Source of the DNA: Streptomyces sp. NBC_00554
Lineage (GTDB): Bacteria; Actinomycetota; Actinomycetes; Streptomycetales; Streptomycetaceae
Assembly: GCF_041431135.1 (NCBI RefSeq)
Contig: NZ_CP107799.1
Coordinates: 3,472,001 to 3,536,000, forward strand
Length of the DNA: 64,000 bases
Direction of reading: 5' to 3'
Shown here piece by piece: positions 7,862 through 15,478 of this stretch (the stretch's first letter is position 1; each line of letters begins with the position of its first letter). A program made the position numbers and the translations under genes. The notes beneath the pieces were generated by a model, which was not told where the DNA came from, searched no databases, and worked only from the letters and a program-made list of their open reading frames with translations.

Positions 7862-8941
7862 TTAGGACGTCAGCCAGGCCCGCAGCCGCTCCTCGGCCTC
7901 CGGGATCATGGAGGCCTTGACCCGCTCGTCCACTTTGTGGGCCAGGAGCGGGGTACCGGGGCCGTAGTTCACCGCGGGCACCCCGAGTGCGCTGAAGCGG
8001 GCGACGTCGGTCCAGCCGAACTTGGGGCGGGCCTCACCGCCGACGGCCGCCATGAAGGCCGCCGCTGCCGGGTGGGTCAGGCCGGGGCGGGCCCCGCCGG
8101 TGTGGTCGTCGACGATGAACTCGTCCACGCCGCAGTCCGCGAAGTAGTCGCGGACGAAGGCCTCCGCCTCGGCCTCGCTGCGGTCGGGCGCGTAGCGGAA
8201 GTTGACGACCAGGGTGCAGGCGTCGGGGATGACGTTGGTGGCGACGCCGCCTTCGATGCGGACGGCGTTGAGGCCCTCGTGGAACCGGAGGCCGTCCACG
8301 ACCGGTGTCCGCGGCTCGTAAGCGGCGAGCCTGGCCAGGGCCGGGGCCGCCGCGTGGATCGCGTTCGAGCCCATCCACGCGCGCGCGGAGTGCGCCCGCT
8401 CGCCGGTGAACTTCAGGAACATCCTGAGCGTGCCCTGGCAGCCGCCCTCCACCTGACCGTCCGTCGGCTCCAGGAGGACCGCGAAGTCGCCCTCGAGCCA
8501 ATCGGGGTGGGCTTCGGAGACATGCTTCAGGCCGTTCAAGTGTGCGGCGACCTCTTCGTTGTCGTAGAAGACGAAGGTGAGGTCGCGGTTGGGGGCGGGC
8601 ACTGTGGCCGCGATACGCAGCTGGACCGCCACCCCCGACTTCATGTCGCAGGTGCCGCAGCCCCAGAGCACGCCGTCCTCGTCGAGGCGGGAGGGGACGT
8701 TGTCCGCGATGGGGACCGTGTCGATGTGGCCGGCGAGGACGACGCGCTCGGCGCGGCCCAGGTTCGTCCGCGCGACGACGTTGTTGCCGTACCGGTCGAC
8801 CGTCAGATGCGGCAGAGCGCGCAGCGCGATTTCGACGGCGTCCGCGAGCGGCTTCTCGTTGCCGCTCTCCGAGGGGAAGTCGACGAGCCGCGCGGTCAGC
8901 TCGGCAGCGTCCAGCGTGAGGTCAAGGGGGGTGTCGGCCAT
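7862..8941 (-). CDS. dapE: Succinyl-diaminopimelate desuccinylase
   Basis: The 359-residue product is an M20 metallopeptidase-fold enzyme converting N-succinyl-LL-diaminopimelate to LL-diaminopimelate and succinate, for lysine and LL-DAP peptidoglycan. Motifs include LAGHIDTVPIADN (first metal His and Asp), YDNEEVAA (catalytic Glu pair) and a LEPTDG acidic motif. The final metal-binding His lies in LLAHKVDE near the C terminus. The ATG at 8941 begins the conserved MADTPLDLTLDAAELT; the frame is open to 9046 but lacks similarity there. dapC lies about 2.1 kb away. Confidence 0.93.
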   Translation of the reverse strand: MADTPLDLTLDAAELTARLVDFPSESGNEKPLADAVEIALRALPHLTVDRYGNNVVARTNLGRAERVVLAGHIDTVPIADNVPSRLDEDGVLWGCGTCDMKSGVAVQLRIAATVPAPNRDLTFVFYDNEEVAAHLNGLKHVSEAHPDWLEGDFAVLLEPTDGQVEGGCQGTLRMFLKFTGERAHSARAWMGSNAIHAAAPALARLAAYEPRTPVVDGLRFHEGLNAVRIEGGVATNVIPDACTLVVNFRYAPDRSEAEAEAFVRDYFADCGVDEFIVDDHTGGARPGLTHPAAAAFMAAVGGEARPKFGWTDVARFSALGVPAVNYGPGTPLLAHKVDERVKASMIPEAEERLRAWLTS

Positions 8942-9026
8942 GCCGTCGACCCTAGCGCTCCGGGCTCCGCACGGTTGTCCACAGCCCCGCCGGTCGCCGA
9001 CAGCGGCCTCCAGTACCTTGTACGAC

Positions 9027-10010
9027 GTGTCAGAGCCGTCCCCCACCCCCGTCCGGCGCGGCCGCCTCCTCCGTTTCGGAGGGGCCGTCGTGGTCCTGTT
9101 CGCGCTCGCGGGCTATCTCACGGTGCAGTACCTCACCGGGGGGCCCGGAGTGCCCCGCTGCACGGTCGTCTCGGGAAAGAGCGACGGCGAGTCGTACGAG
9201 TTCACGCCGGAGCAGGCGGTGAACGCGGCGACGATCTCGGCGGTCGGCACCAACCGCGGCATGCCCGAGCGCGCCGTGACGATCGCCCTCGCGACGGCGC
9301 TCCAGGAGTCGGGGCTGCGCAACATCCAGCACGGCGACCGGGACTCGCTCGGCCTCTTCCAGCAGCGGCCCTCGCAGGGCTGGGGGACGACGAAGGAGAT
9401 CCTGGATCCGGCGTACGCGGCGGACATCTTCTACGAGCACCTCGCCAAGGTGAAGGGCTATGCGCAGCTGCCGCTCACCGTTGCCGCGCAGCGCGTGCAG
9501 CGCAGTGCCTATCCGGACGCGTACGCGAAGCACGAGCCGGACGCCACGCTCCTTGCCGCGGCCCTGACCGGCCGCTCGGCGGCCACGCTGACCTGCCAGG
9601 GGCCCGCCGAGTCGACCCCGGCCGGTGGCACGGACTCGGTGCGGGCCGCGCTCGTACGGGACTTCGGGCGCGATGTGCTGCAGGAGGCGGGCGCGGACGT
9701 GAGCGCCGCGGGTGCTTCCGCCTCGCCGACGGCGTCCGCCACGGCTTCCCGTTCGCCGACGACCACGAGCCGGACCGTGTCCGTACCCGTGTCCACGAAC
9801 GCCGCCGGGACCGGCGTCCGGCAGCGCGGCTGGGAGCTGGCGCACTGGGCCGTGGCCAACTCCTCGGCACTGCACATCGAGCGGGTGTCGTACGCGGGGC
9901 GGGAGTGGACGGCCGAAAGCATCGACAGCGAGTGGGGTACGTCCGACGCGAACGGGGGCTCGGCCGCGGAGGCGTCCACCGCCGAGGTCCGAATCGTCAC
10001 TGGGCAGTAG
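9027..10010 (+). CDS. Membrane-anchored protein with lysozyme-like motif
   Basis: The 327-residue protein starts with GTG at 9027 (VSEPSPTPVRRGRLLRF), has one membrane helix (VVVLFALAGYLTVQYL), and an extracytoplasmic domain. That domain contains ATALQESGLRNIQHGDRDSLGLFQQRPSQGW, which resembles the active-site region of transglycosylase/lysozyme folds, with the Glu in QESG as candidate catalytic residue. A Ser/Thr-rich linker and a short C-terminal domain follow. No good ribosome site precedes the GTG, so it may be leaderless. Wall-hydrolase activity is an inference; homologues are often labelled hypothetical. Confidence 0.7.
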   Translation: MSEPSPTPVRRGRLLRFGGAVVVLFALAGYLTVQYLTGGPGVPRCTVVSGKSDGESYEFTPEQAVNAATISAVGTNRGMPERAVTIALATALQESGLRNIQHGDRDSLGLFQQRPSQGWGTTKEILDPAYAADIFYEHLAKVKGYAQLPLTVAAQRVQRSAYPDAYAKHEPDATLLAAALTGRSAATLTCQGPAESTPAGGTDSVRAALVRDFGRDVLQEAGADVSAAGASASPTASATASRSPTTTSRTVSVPVSTNAAGTGVRQRGWELAHWAVANSSALHIERVSYAGREWTAESIDSEWGTSDANGGSAAEASTAEVRIVTGQ

Positions 10011-10362
10011 TACGAGTCCTCACCCGTTGGGGTGGGTCGCGTAGCGGGCGGTCGCGCCAGTGCGCAGGTTTTCGCGCGGTCACTCCCGTTTCCGCCGAAT
10101 CCCTTGGAAACAAAGGGCCGTAGGGATTCGGCAGACTTTCCGACCGGGTGTTCTTTGGCCGTCTTTGTCCATAGATGATTATGCGACGCATTACCAACTC
10201 TTTACGTTGGGTCACCGCAACCTTCGCGGGCTTCGAGCGGTAGTCACTGCGTCCGAGTCCGGAACGATCACCTTCGGTCGGTCGACGGTCTGCCGACAGC
10301 CAGTCGGTCAACTGCCGGGCCTGGATGGACATTTCACCGTTCTCTTCCGTCTAAGGAGCATC
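10011..10362. other. Non-coding gap before secreted protein gene
   Basis: This is a 352-nt gap. It contains the inverted repeat at 10094-10132, an A/T-richer patch around 10150-10205 (CCATAGATGATTATGCG), and an AAGGAG ribosome site just before 10363. I see no start-stop frame with a credible ribosome site. The A/T-rich patch is the likeliest promoter site, but I cannot assign -35 and -10 boxes with confidence. Confidence 0.4.
10094..10132 (+). terminator. Inverted repeat downstream of the lysozyme-like gene
   Basis: Perfect 11-bp arms GCCGAATCCCT (10094-10104) and AGGGATTCGGC (10122-10132) enclose a 17-nt loop, 83 nt after the stop at 10010. It probably terminates that transcript. The rest of 10011-10362 has no coding frame and must include the promoter and leader of the next gene. 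Confidence 0.6.
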
Positions 10363-10833
10363 ATGTCCCTCCCCCTGACCCGCCGGATCGCCCGTGCCGC
10401 GCTGCTCGTCGCAGCGGGAGCGGCAGCCGGGGTCGGTGCGGCCGGCTCCGCCAGCGCGGCCCCCGAACTGCCGGCCACCCCCAACCTCGGCGGACTGACC
10501 GCCCTGGACGGGGCGAGCGTCGGCAACACGGTCGACGGTGCGGCTCAGAACGTGACCGGGCTCGCGGGCAAGTCCGGCGGCGACGCGGTCAAGAAGGCGG
10601 TGCCGGCCGCGGGCAAGACCAGCGGGAAGGTCGCCAAGACGGCGACGCCGGCGGCGCAGCAGGTGGCCGGGGACACCGCGGGGCAGGCCGGTGGCCTGGT
10701 CGGTGAAACCGCCAAGTCGGCGGGGGGTGGTCTTCCGACGGACGCGGTTACCAAGGGGCTGCCGACCGACGCGGTCACCAAGGGTGGGCTGCCGACCGGG
10801 CAGCTGCCGCTGAAGGGGCTGCCGCTCGGCTGA
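10363..10833 (+). CDS. Secreted Gly/Ala/Lys-rich small protein
   Basis: The 156-residue protein has a Sec signal peptide (RRIARAALLVAAGAAAGVGAAGSASA, cleavage likely after ASA). The mature chain is low in complexity, rich in Gly, Ala, Lys and Thr, and ends in the near-repeats GLPTDAVTKGLPTDAVTKGG and PLKGLPLG. Homologues in Streptomyces are often labelled 'ATP-binding protein', but no nucleotide-binding motif is present here. The ATG follows AAGGAGCATC. It is monocistronic, with a strong palindromic terminator. Function unknown; an exported or wall-associated role is inferred. Confidence 0.75.
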   Translation: MSLPLTRRIARAALLVAAGAAAGVGAAGSASAAPELPATPNLGGLTALDGASVGNTVDGAAQNVTGLAGKSGGDAVKKAVPAAGKTSGKVAKTATPAAQQVAGDTAGQAGGLVGETAKSAGGGLPTDAVTKGLPTDAVTKGGLPTGQLPLKGLPLG

Positions 10834-10850
10834 CGCCGGGTCTGAACGGC

Positions 10851-10888
10851 GAGGGGGTCCAGGGAACGTACGTTCCCTGGACCCCCTC
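10851..10888 (+). terminator. Perfect 38-nt palindromic terminator
   Basis: Two perfectly complementary 19-nt arms, GAGGGGGTCCAGGGAACGT and its reverse complement, meet with no spacer. As RNA this folds into a very stable hairpin 17 nt after the stop of the secreted-protein gene. There is no T-tract, as is common in Streptomyces. Confidence 0.85.
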
Positions 10889-11059
10889 GTCTGTGCTCTG
10901 CACCTGACCGGAGCTGCACTGGACTTTGCTTGCACGGCACCCGGCGCTGTCGGCTGTGCCCACCCGTCCCGCCCTGCGGGACGATTGCCCACAGCGGTAG
11001 CGGTAGCGGGCCTGCGCTGCGGCAGCGGCAGCCGTAGGCGGCCTGCGCAGCGCCAGCGG

Positions 11060-12157
11060 TTATCGCTGCAAGCGGGCTACCGCTGCGTTCACTCGCTCGT
11101 CCGTTGCTGTGAGGGCCACTCGTACGAAGTTGTCGCCTGCTGGGCCGTAGAAGTCGCCGGGGGCTACGAGGATGCCCAGGTCGGCGAGGTGGGCGACGGT
11201 GGTCCAGCAGGACTCGTCGCGGGTGGCCCAGAGGTAGAGGCTGGCCTCGCTGTGCTCGATGCGGAAGCCGTGCTGGAGAAGGGCGTCCCGCAGGGCCGTA
11301 CGGCGGGCCGCGTAGCGCTCGCGCTGTTCGCGGACGTGGGTGTCGTCGGACAGGGCGGCGATCACGGCGGCCTGGGTCGGCGCGGAGGTCATCATGCCGC
11401 CGTGCTTGCGGATCTGGAGGAGGTCGCCGAGGACGGCGGGGTCGCCGGCGAGGAACGCGGCGCGGTAGCCCGCCAGGTTCGACCGCTTCGACAGCGAGTG
11501 GACCGAGACGATCCCCTCGTACGAGCCGCCGCACACGTCCGGGTGGAGGACCGAGACCGGGTCGGCCTCCCAGCCGAGCTCGATGTAGCACTCGTCGGCG
11601 AAGACGAGGATGTCGTGCTCCCGTGCCCAGGCGACGATCCGGGTCAGTTCCGCCGCGGAGAGGACCTTGCCCGTGGGGTTCGACGGGGAGTTCAGCCAGA
11701 GGAGCTTGAGGTCCGTGGGGTCCAGGTCCGTCGGGTCGTCGTACGCCACGTGGTCCGCCCGGGCGAGGCGGGCGCCGACCTCGTACGTCGGGTAGGCCAG
11801 GCGCGGGAACGCCACCTTGTCCCCGGGGCCAAGGCCCAGCTGGGTCGGGAGCCAGGCGACCAGTTCCTTGGAGCCGACGATCGGGAGTACGTGGTGGTGG
11901 GTGATGTCGCGCGCGCCGAGCCGGCGTTCCACCCAGCCCGTGAGCGCGTCGCGCAGCTCGGGCGTGCCCCACACCGTGGGGTAGCCGGGCGAGTCCGCGG
12001 CCGCGACCAGAGCTTTCTGGATCAGCTCGGGAACCGGGTCGACCGGGGTGCCGACGGACAGGTCGACGATGCCGTCCGGGTGGGCGGCGGCCGTCGCCTT
12101 GTAGGGCTCGAGCTTGTCCCAGGGGAAGGTGGGAAGCCGGTCGGTGACTGCGGACAC
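11060..12157 (-). CDS. dapC: Succinyldiaminopimelate transaminase
   Basis: The product is a class I/II PLP aminotransferase that converts N-succinyl-2-amino-6-ketopimelate with glutamate in the succinylase branch of lysine/DAP synthesis. The PLP lysine is in VHSLSKRSNLAGYR; WLNSPSNPTG and DECYIELGW are the substrate and PLP-contact motifs. I chose GTG at 12157 (365 residues) because family members start near VSAVTDRLPTFPWDKL; the frame extends to GTG 12181. Its partner dapE is at 7862. fdxA follows upstream on the same strand, a common Streptomyces pairing. Confidence 0.9.
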   Translation of the reverse strand: MSAVTDRLPTFPWDKLEPYKATAAAHPDGIVDLSVGTPVDPVPELIQKALVAAADSPGYPTVWGTPELRDALTGWVERRLGARDITHHHVLPIVGSKELVAWLPTQLGLGPGDKVAFPRLAYPTYEVGARLARADHVAYDDPTDLDPTDLKLLWLNSPSNPTGKVLSAAELTRIVAWAREHDILVFADECYIELGWEADPVSVLHPDVCGGSYEGIVSVHSLSKRSNLAGYRAAFLAGDPAVLGDLLQIRKHGGMMTSAPTQAAVIAALSDDTHVREQRERYAARRTALRDALLQHGFRIEHSEASLYLWATRDESCWTTVAHLADLGILVAPGDFYGPAGDNFVRVALTATDERVNAAVARLQR

Positions 12158-12261
12158 GGGATCTGGCTCACTTTCTCGCACGTACGGCGGCCTTCGACCC
12201 GTACGTATCGCTGGTACTCGCTGTACTCGCTGTACTCGCCACGCTCACCGGTACGGCAAAC

Positions 12262-12312
12262 GCCTCGGTCCCGTACGGCGATCAAGGCGATCAGGCCGTA
12301 CGGGACCGAGGC
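12262..12312 (-). terminator. Long perfect-stem terminator after fdxA
   Basis: Perfect 18-bp arms (12262-12279 and 12295-12312, GCCTCGGTCCCGTACGGC and complement) enclose a 15-nt loop, 20 nt past the fdxA stop. It separates fdxA from dapC and makes read-through unlikely. A small 9-bp direct repeat (CTGTACTCG, 12211-12239) lies beyond it. Confidence 0.85.
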
Positions 12313-12331
12313 GGCGCGTATGCCGGGCCGC

Positions 12332-12652
12332 TTACTGGTTCTGCGGCGGGAGCGCTGCGACGAAGGGGTGGTCGCGCTCGATCAGGCCGAGCTTGCTGGC
12401 GCCGCCGGGCGAGCCGAGTTCGTCGAAGAACTCGACGTTCGCCTTGTAGTAGTCCTTCCACTCTTCGGGAGTGTCGTCCTCGTAGAAGATCGCCTCGACC
12501 GGGCACACCGGCTCACAGGCTCCACAGTCGACGCATTCGTCCGGGTGGATGTACAAGGACCGGGAGCCCTCGTAGATGCAGTCGACCGGGCACTCCTCGA
12601 TGCACGCCTTGTCCTTGACGTCGACACAAGGCTGCGCGATGACGTAGGTCAC
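12332..12652 (-). CDS. fdxA: 7Fe ferredoxin
   Basis: The 106-residue protein is a classic actinobacterial seven-iron ferredoxin carrying a [3Fe-4S] and a [4Fe-4S] cluster: C-x-D-V-K-D-K-A-C-x3-C-P-V-D-C in the first half and CVDCGACEPVCP in the second. The C-terminal extension (EEWKDYYKANVEFFDELG) is typical. It carries electrons for cytochromes P450 and other oxidoreductases. The minus-strand start at 12652 faces the divergent GNAT gene across a short promoter region, and a strong terminator follows. Confidence 0.95.
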   Translation of the reverse strand: MTYVIAQPCVDVKDKACIEECPVDCIYEGSRSLYIHPDECVDCGACEPVCPVEAIFYEDDTPEEWKDYYKANVEFFDELGSPGGASKLGLIERDHPFVAALPPQNQ

Positions 12653-12793
12653 GCTGTCGTTCCTCCTCGATAGGGCGCTGGCGGGCCTTCGTAGGCTCCC
12701 GCCGCCTGGCGCGCGGGAGCGCGGCGTCGTCGATGCCCGCCCCTAGTATCTCCGTTCTTGGTCCTGATCCGAACAGGAGGGGTGCACCGACCT

Positions 12794-14191
12794 GTGGAAA
12801 TCTCTGCGTCTGGCCGTCTCGAGGTCCGCATCACCGCCGCTGACGTGGGCAAACGTGTCTCTGTTCGGCGCTTGTACGAGGATGCCGCCGACGGGGAGAA
12901 ATTCACCGACACGGTGGGTGTTCTCACATCATGGGACGACGGTGTGTTGACGATCACACGGCGGACCGGTGAGCGTGTCCGGATTTCGGAATCCTCGCTG
13001 GTCGCGGGCAAGGTCGTGCCGTCCGCTCCCGCCCGGCGGCGGGGCCCGGCGGCCTCGTACGAGGAGCTGTCGCGGGTCGCCGCACGGGCCTGGCGGCCGG
13101 TGGAGAGCGAGCGGCTCGGTGACTGGGAGCTGCGGGCGGCCTCCGGGTTCACCCGGCGCGCCAACTCCGTGCTGCCGCTCGGTGATCCCGGACTGCCGCT
13201 GGACGAGGCGCTGACGTACGTACGGGGCTGGTACGCCGCCCGTGACCTGCCCGCGTACATCCAGACCGCCACCGGGGCCGAGGGCACGCAGGAGCTGCTG
13301 TGCGCGGAGCTGGAGGCGCGCGGGTGGGCGCGTGAGGTGACGGCCGAGCTGTGGATCGGGGCGCTCGCGCCGGTCGGGGACCGGGAGGCTCCCGGGGTCG
13401 TGCTGTCGCGGGAGGCGGATGCGGCGTGGCTGGGCCGGTACCAGCGCAAGGGGGTGAGCGAGGTGGCCCTGAAGGTGCTGGGGAGCGGGCCATCGGTGTG
13501 GTTCGCGACGGTGCCCGGCGCCGGGGGTGCGGCTCCGGCCGCGATCGGGCGGTGCGTGGTGGACGGACGGTGGGCCGGTTTCGCCGCCGTCGAGGTCGAC
13601 CCGGAGTACCGCCGCCAGGGGCTCGCGACGACCGTGATGGCGGCGCTGGCCCGGCGGGCCCTGGACGAGGGCGCCTCGGCGGGCTGGCTCCAGGTGGAGG
13701 CGGACAACGCGGGGGCGCGTGCGCTGTACGAGCGGATGGGGTTCGGGGCGCATCACGCGTACCACCACTACCGGGGGCCGCAGACGCCAGACGCGTGCGG
13801 CAACGACGGGTCCCGGCAGACACCGGTGCCCGGCGGCGACCTGTCCGGGCGGACGCCATCACCCGGCAGCGACTTGTCCGGGGGGACGCCATCGCCTGGC
13901 AGCGACTTGTCCGGGGGGACACCATCGCCTGGCAGCGACCTGTCCGGGCAAGCACCATCGCCCGGCAGCGGCCTGTCCGGGCGGACGCCATCACCCAGCA
14001 GCGACCCGTCCGGGCAAGCACCATCGCCCGGCAGCGGCCCGGCCCGGCAAACCCCGGTACCGGGCGGCGGCCCGCCCCCGCAAACACCAGTTCCGGGCGG
14101 CGACCCGTCCCTCCAGACCCCACTGCCGAGCAGCGAGCAATCCCCGCAAACGCCACAAGTACCCGGCACCGACCGGTATCGATCGTCGTGA
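12794..14191 (+). CDS. GNAT acetyltransferase with repeat-rich tail
   Basis: From GTG at 12794 the protein has a small SH3-like N-terminal domain (about residues 1-70). A middle region follows, then a GNAT domain with the acetyl-CoA loop VEVDPEYRRQGLATTVMAAL and the terminal GARALYERMGFGAHHAYHHYR. This layout resembles Rv0428c-type acetyltransferases. After the GNAT fold there is an unusual tail of about 120 residues built from ten 11-residue units such as TPSPGSDLSGG (13820-14149). It overlaps the next gene's earliest possible start by 4 nt. The acceptor is unknown; the tail is probably disordered. Confidence 0.83.
   Translation: MEISASGRLEVRITAADVGKRVSVRRLYEDAADGEKFTDTVGVLTSWDDGVLTITRRTGERVRISESSLVAGKVVPSAPARRRGPAASYEELSRVAARAWRPVESERLGDWELRAASGFTRRANSVLPLGDPGLPLDEALTYVRGWYAARDLPAYIQTATGAEGTQELLCAELEARGWAREVTAELWIGALAPVGDREAPGVVLSREADAAWLGRYQRKGVSEVALKVLGSGPSVWFATVPGAGGAAPAAIGRCVVDGRWAGFAAVEVDPEYRRQGLATTVMAALARRALDEGASAGWLQVEADNAGARALYERMGFGAHHAYHHYRGPQTPDACGNDGSRQTPVPGGDLSGRTPSPGSDLSGGTPSPGSDLSGGTPSPGSDLSGQAPSPGSGLSGRTPSPSSDPSGQAPSPGSGPARQTPVPGGGPPPQTPVPGGDPSLQTPLPSSEQSPQTPQVPGTDRYRSS
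13820..14149 (+). repeat. 33-bp tandem repeat encoding an 11-residue unit
   Basis: Ten in-frame units of 33 bp encode TPSPGSDLSGG and variants. The central copies are nearly identical in DNA and the outer ones degenerate (TPVPGGDLSGR at the start, TPLPSSEQSPQ at the end). This pattern fits internal expansion by slippage or unequal crossing-over within the GNAT gene. Confidence 0.9.
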
Positions 14192-14208
14192 ACGGGCACG
14201 AGGCTGCT

Positions 14209-15060
14209 ATGCGTCCCCCTCATCCTCCGGAGCCGGAGCGGGCCGCCGAGGTGCGGCGGCGGTTCGGTGACGAGGCGCGGGCCGAGCGGCCCGATCTGGC
14301 GGTGCTGTGTCTGCTGGTGGGGGCGGCGGCGGACGGCGGCCTCGACGAGGCCGGGATGGACGCGGCGCAGATCGAGCTGGACCGGCTGGCGGGACTGTTG
14401 CCCTTCCGGCCCGGCGGGCCTCGGTCCTGGGCGGCGGCACTCGGTGAACTCCTCGGCGGGCGCTGCGAGTTCCGGGGCTCGCCCGGGGACTACCAGCGGC
14501 TCCGGTCCTCGTTGCTGCACGAGGTGCTGCGGCGGCGGAGCGGGCTGCCCATCCTGCTCTCCGTGGTGTGGATGGAGGTCGCGCGCAGGGCGGGCGCGCC
14601 CGTGTACGGGGTGGCGCTGCCGGGGCATTTCGTCGTCGGCTTCGGGCCCCCGGAGCAGCAGGTACTCGCCGATCCCTTCGACGGGGGCCGCGTACTCACC
14701 GGCTCCGACGCCGAGCTGCTCGTCGCGGGGGCGACCGGGGCGCCGCTCGACCCGGCGATGCTCTCCCCCGCCGAACCGCTCGACGTCGTCATGCGCATCC
14801 TGAACAACATCCGGGCGTGGGCTGCCGCTCGGCCCGAGCGGTCCGATGTCTCACTGTGGGCCGTGGAGCTGGCGCTGCTGCTGCCTTCGCATCCTGCGCG
14901 GCTGCGGTATGAGCGCGCTCAGCTGCTTGTGCAGCGCGGCGACTTCCTCGGCGGTTCCGCGGAACTCGACGCGTACGCCGATGTAGTGGCCGCCGTTGAC
15001 GAAGCGGCCGCGGATCGGGTGCGGCGGCAGGCGCATGCCGCGCGGGCGATGCTCAACTGA
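14209..15060 (+). CDS. SirB1/transglutaminase-like family protein
   Basis: The 283-residue protein matches the SirB1 N-terminal transglutaminase-like family. It has an N-terminal helical part, then LLHEVLRRRSGLPILLSVVWMEVARRAGAPVYGVALPGHFVVGF, where GHF carries the conserved His. A TPR-like C-terminal half follows (RYERAQLLVQRGDFLGGSAELD). The catalytic Cys of true transglutaminases is replaced by Ser in LLSVVW, so it may be a non-enzymatic scaffold. ATG at 14209 has GAGG upstream; GTG at 14188 overlaps the GNAT stop and is an alternative. Function unknown. Confidence 0.8.
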   Translation: MRPPHPPEPERAAEVRRRFGDEARAERPDLAVLCLLVGAAADGGLDEAGMDAAQIELDRLAGLLPFRPGGPRSWAAALGELLGGRCEFRGSPGDYQRLRSSLLHEVLRRRSGLPILLSVVWMEVARRAGAPVYGVALPGHFVVGFGPPEQQVLADPFDGGRVLTGSDAELLVAGATGAPLDPAMLSPAEPLDVVMRILNNIRAWAAARPERSDVSLWAVELALLLPSHPARLRYERAQLLVQRGDFLGGSAELDAYADVVAAVDEAAADRVRRQAHAARAMLN

Positions 15061-15114
15061 GTTCGCGCTTCGCCCCGGCGCCGTTGGGGCTTGTGCCGTC
15101 GCGCGAGTGCCGGC

Positions 15115-15149
15115 TCGTCGTGGCTGGTCGCGCAGTTCCCCGCGCCCCT
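15115..15149 (+). repeat. Partial copy of the TGGCTGGTCGCGC element
   Basis: The sequence TCGTGGCTGGTCGCGCAGTT followed by CCCCGCGCCCCT matches the element at 4844-4907 in its conserved ends. It lies between convergent genes 55 nt after the SirB1-like stop and lacks a clear closing hairpin arm. Confidence 0.5.
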
Positions 15150-15172
15150 GGCCGGCCTCCCTTGGCGGGGAT

Positions 15173-15478
15173 TCAAAGCCAGCCCTTCTCCCTCGCGATC
15201 CTCACCGCCTCCGCTCTGTTGCGTGCCGTCAGTTTTTGGATGGCTGTGGAGAGGTAGTTGCGGACGGTGCCCTGGGAGAGGTGGAGGGCTTTGGCGAGTT
15301 CGGCGTTGGTGGAGCCGTCGGCCGCCGCGCGCAGCACCTCGCGTTCGCGGTCGGTCAGCGGGTTGGCGCCCTGGGCCAGGGCGGCGGCCGCCATGGCCGA
15401 GGGGTAGATCACCGAGAAGAACAGGAACTTGCGGTTGCGCAGGGCGCGGGTGATCTCCAGCTTGATCAGGCTGTTCAC
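15173..15478 (-). CDS. Chimeric ORF: ABC-2 permease N terminus fused to a LuxR DNA-binding domain
   Basis: The 101-residue product is two gene ends joined in frame. Residues 1-27 (MNSLIKLEITRALRNRKFLF, then FSVIYPS) are the typical start of a drug-efflux ABC-2 permease. From about residue 28 the sequence (AMAAAALAQGANPLTDREREVL through VRIAREKGWL) is the C-terminal end of a NarL/LuxR response regulator with a complete helix-turn-helix (STNAELAKALHLSQGTVRNYL). Its start overlaps the stop of the ABC ATPase by 4 nt. In related Streptomyces loci the order is ATPase, permease, histidine kinase, response regulator, so a deletion between permease and regulator would produce this. It may still bind DNA. 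Confidence 0.85.
   Translation of the reverse strand: MNSLIKLEITRALRNRKFLFFSVIYPSAMAAAALAQGANPLTDREREVLRAAADGSTNAELAKALHLSQGTVRNYLSTAIQKLTARNRAEAVRIAREKGWL

Noticed and set aside
8577..9026. N-terminal extension of the lysozyme-like gene antisense to dapE
   Set aside because: The extra sequence is an antisense shadow of dapE; the membrane helix and conserved part begin after GTG 9027.
10851..10888. The perfect 38-nt palindrome as a regulator site or attachment site
   Set aside because: It lies 17 nt after a stop codon with no integrase or nearby promoter, so a terminator is simpler.
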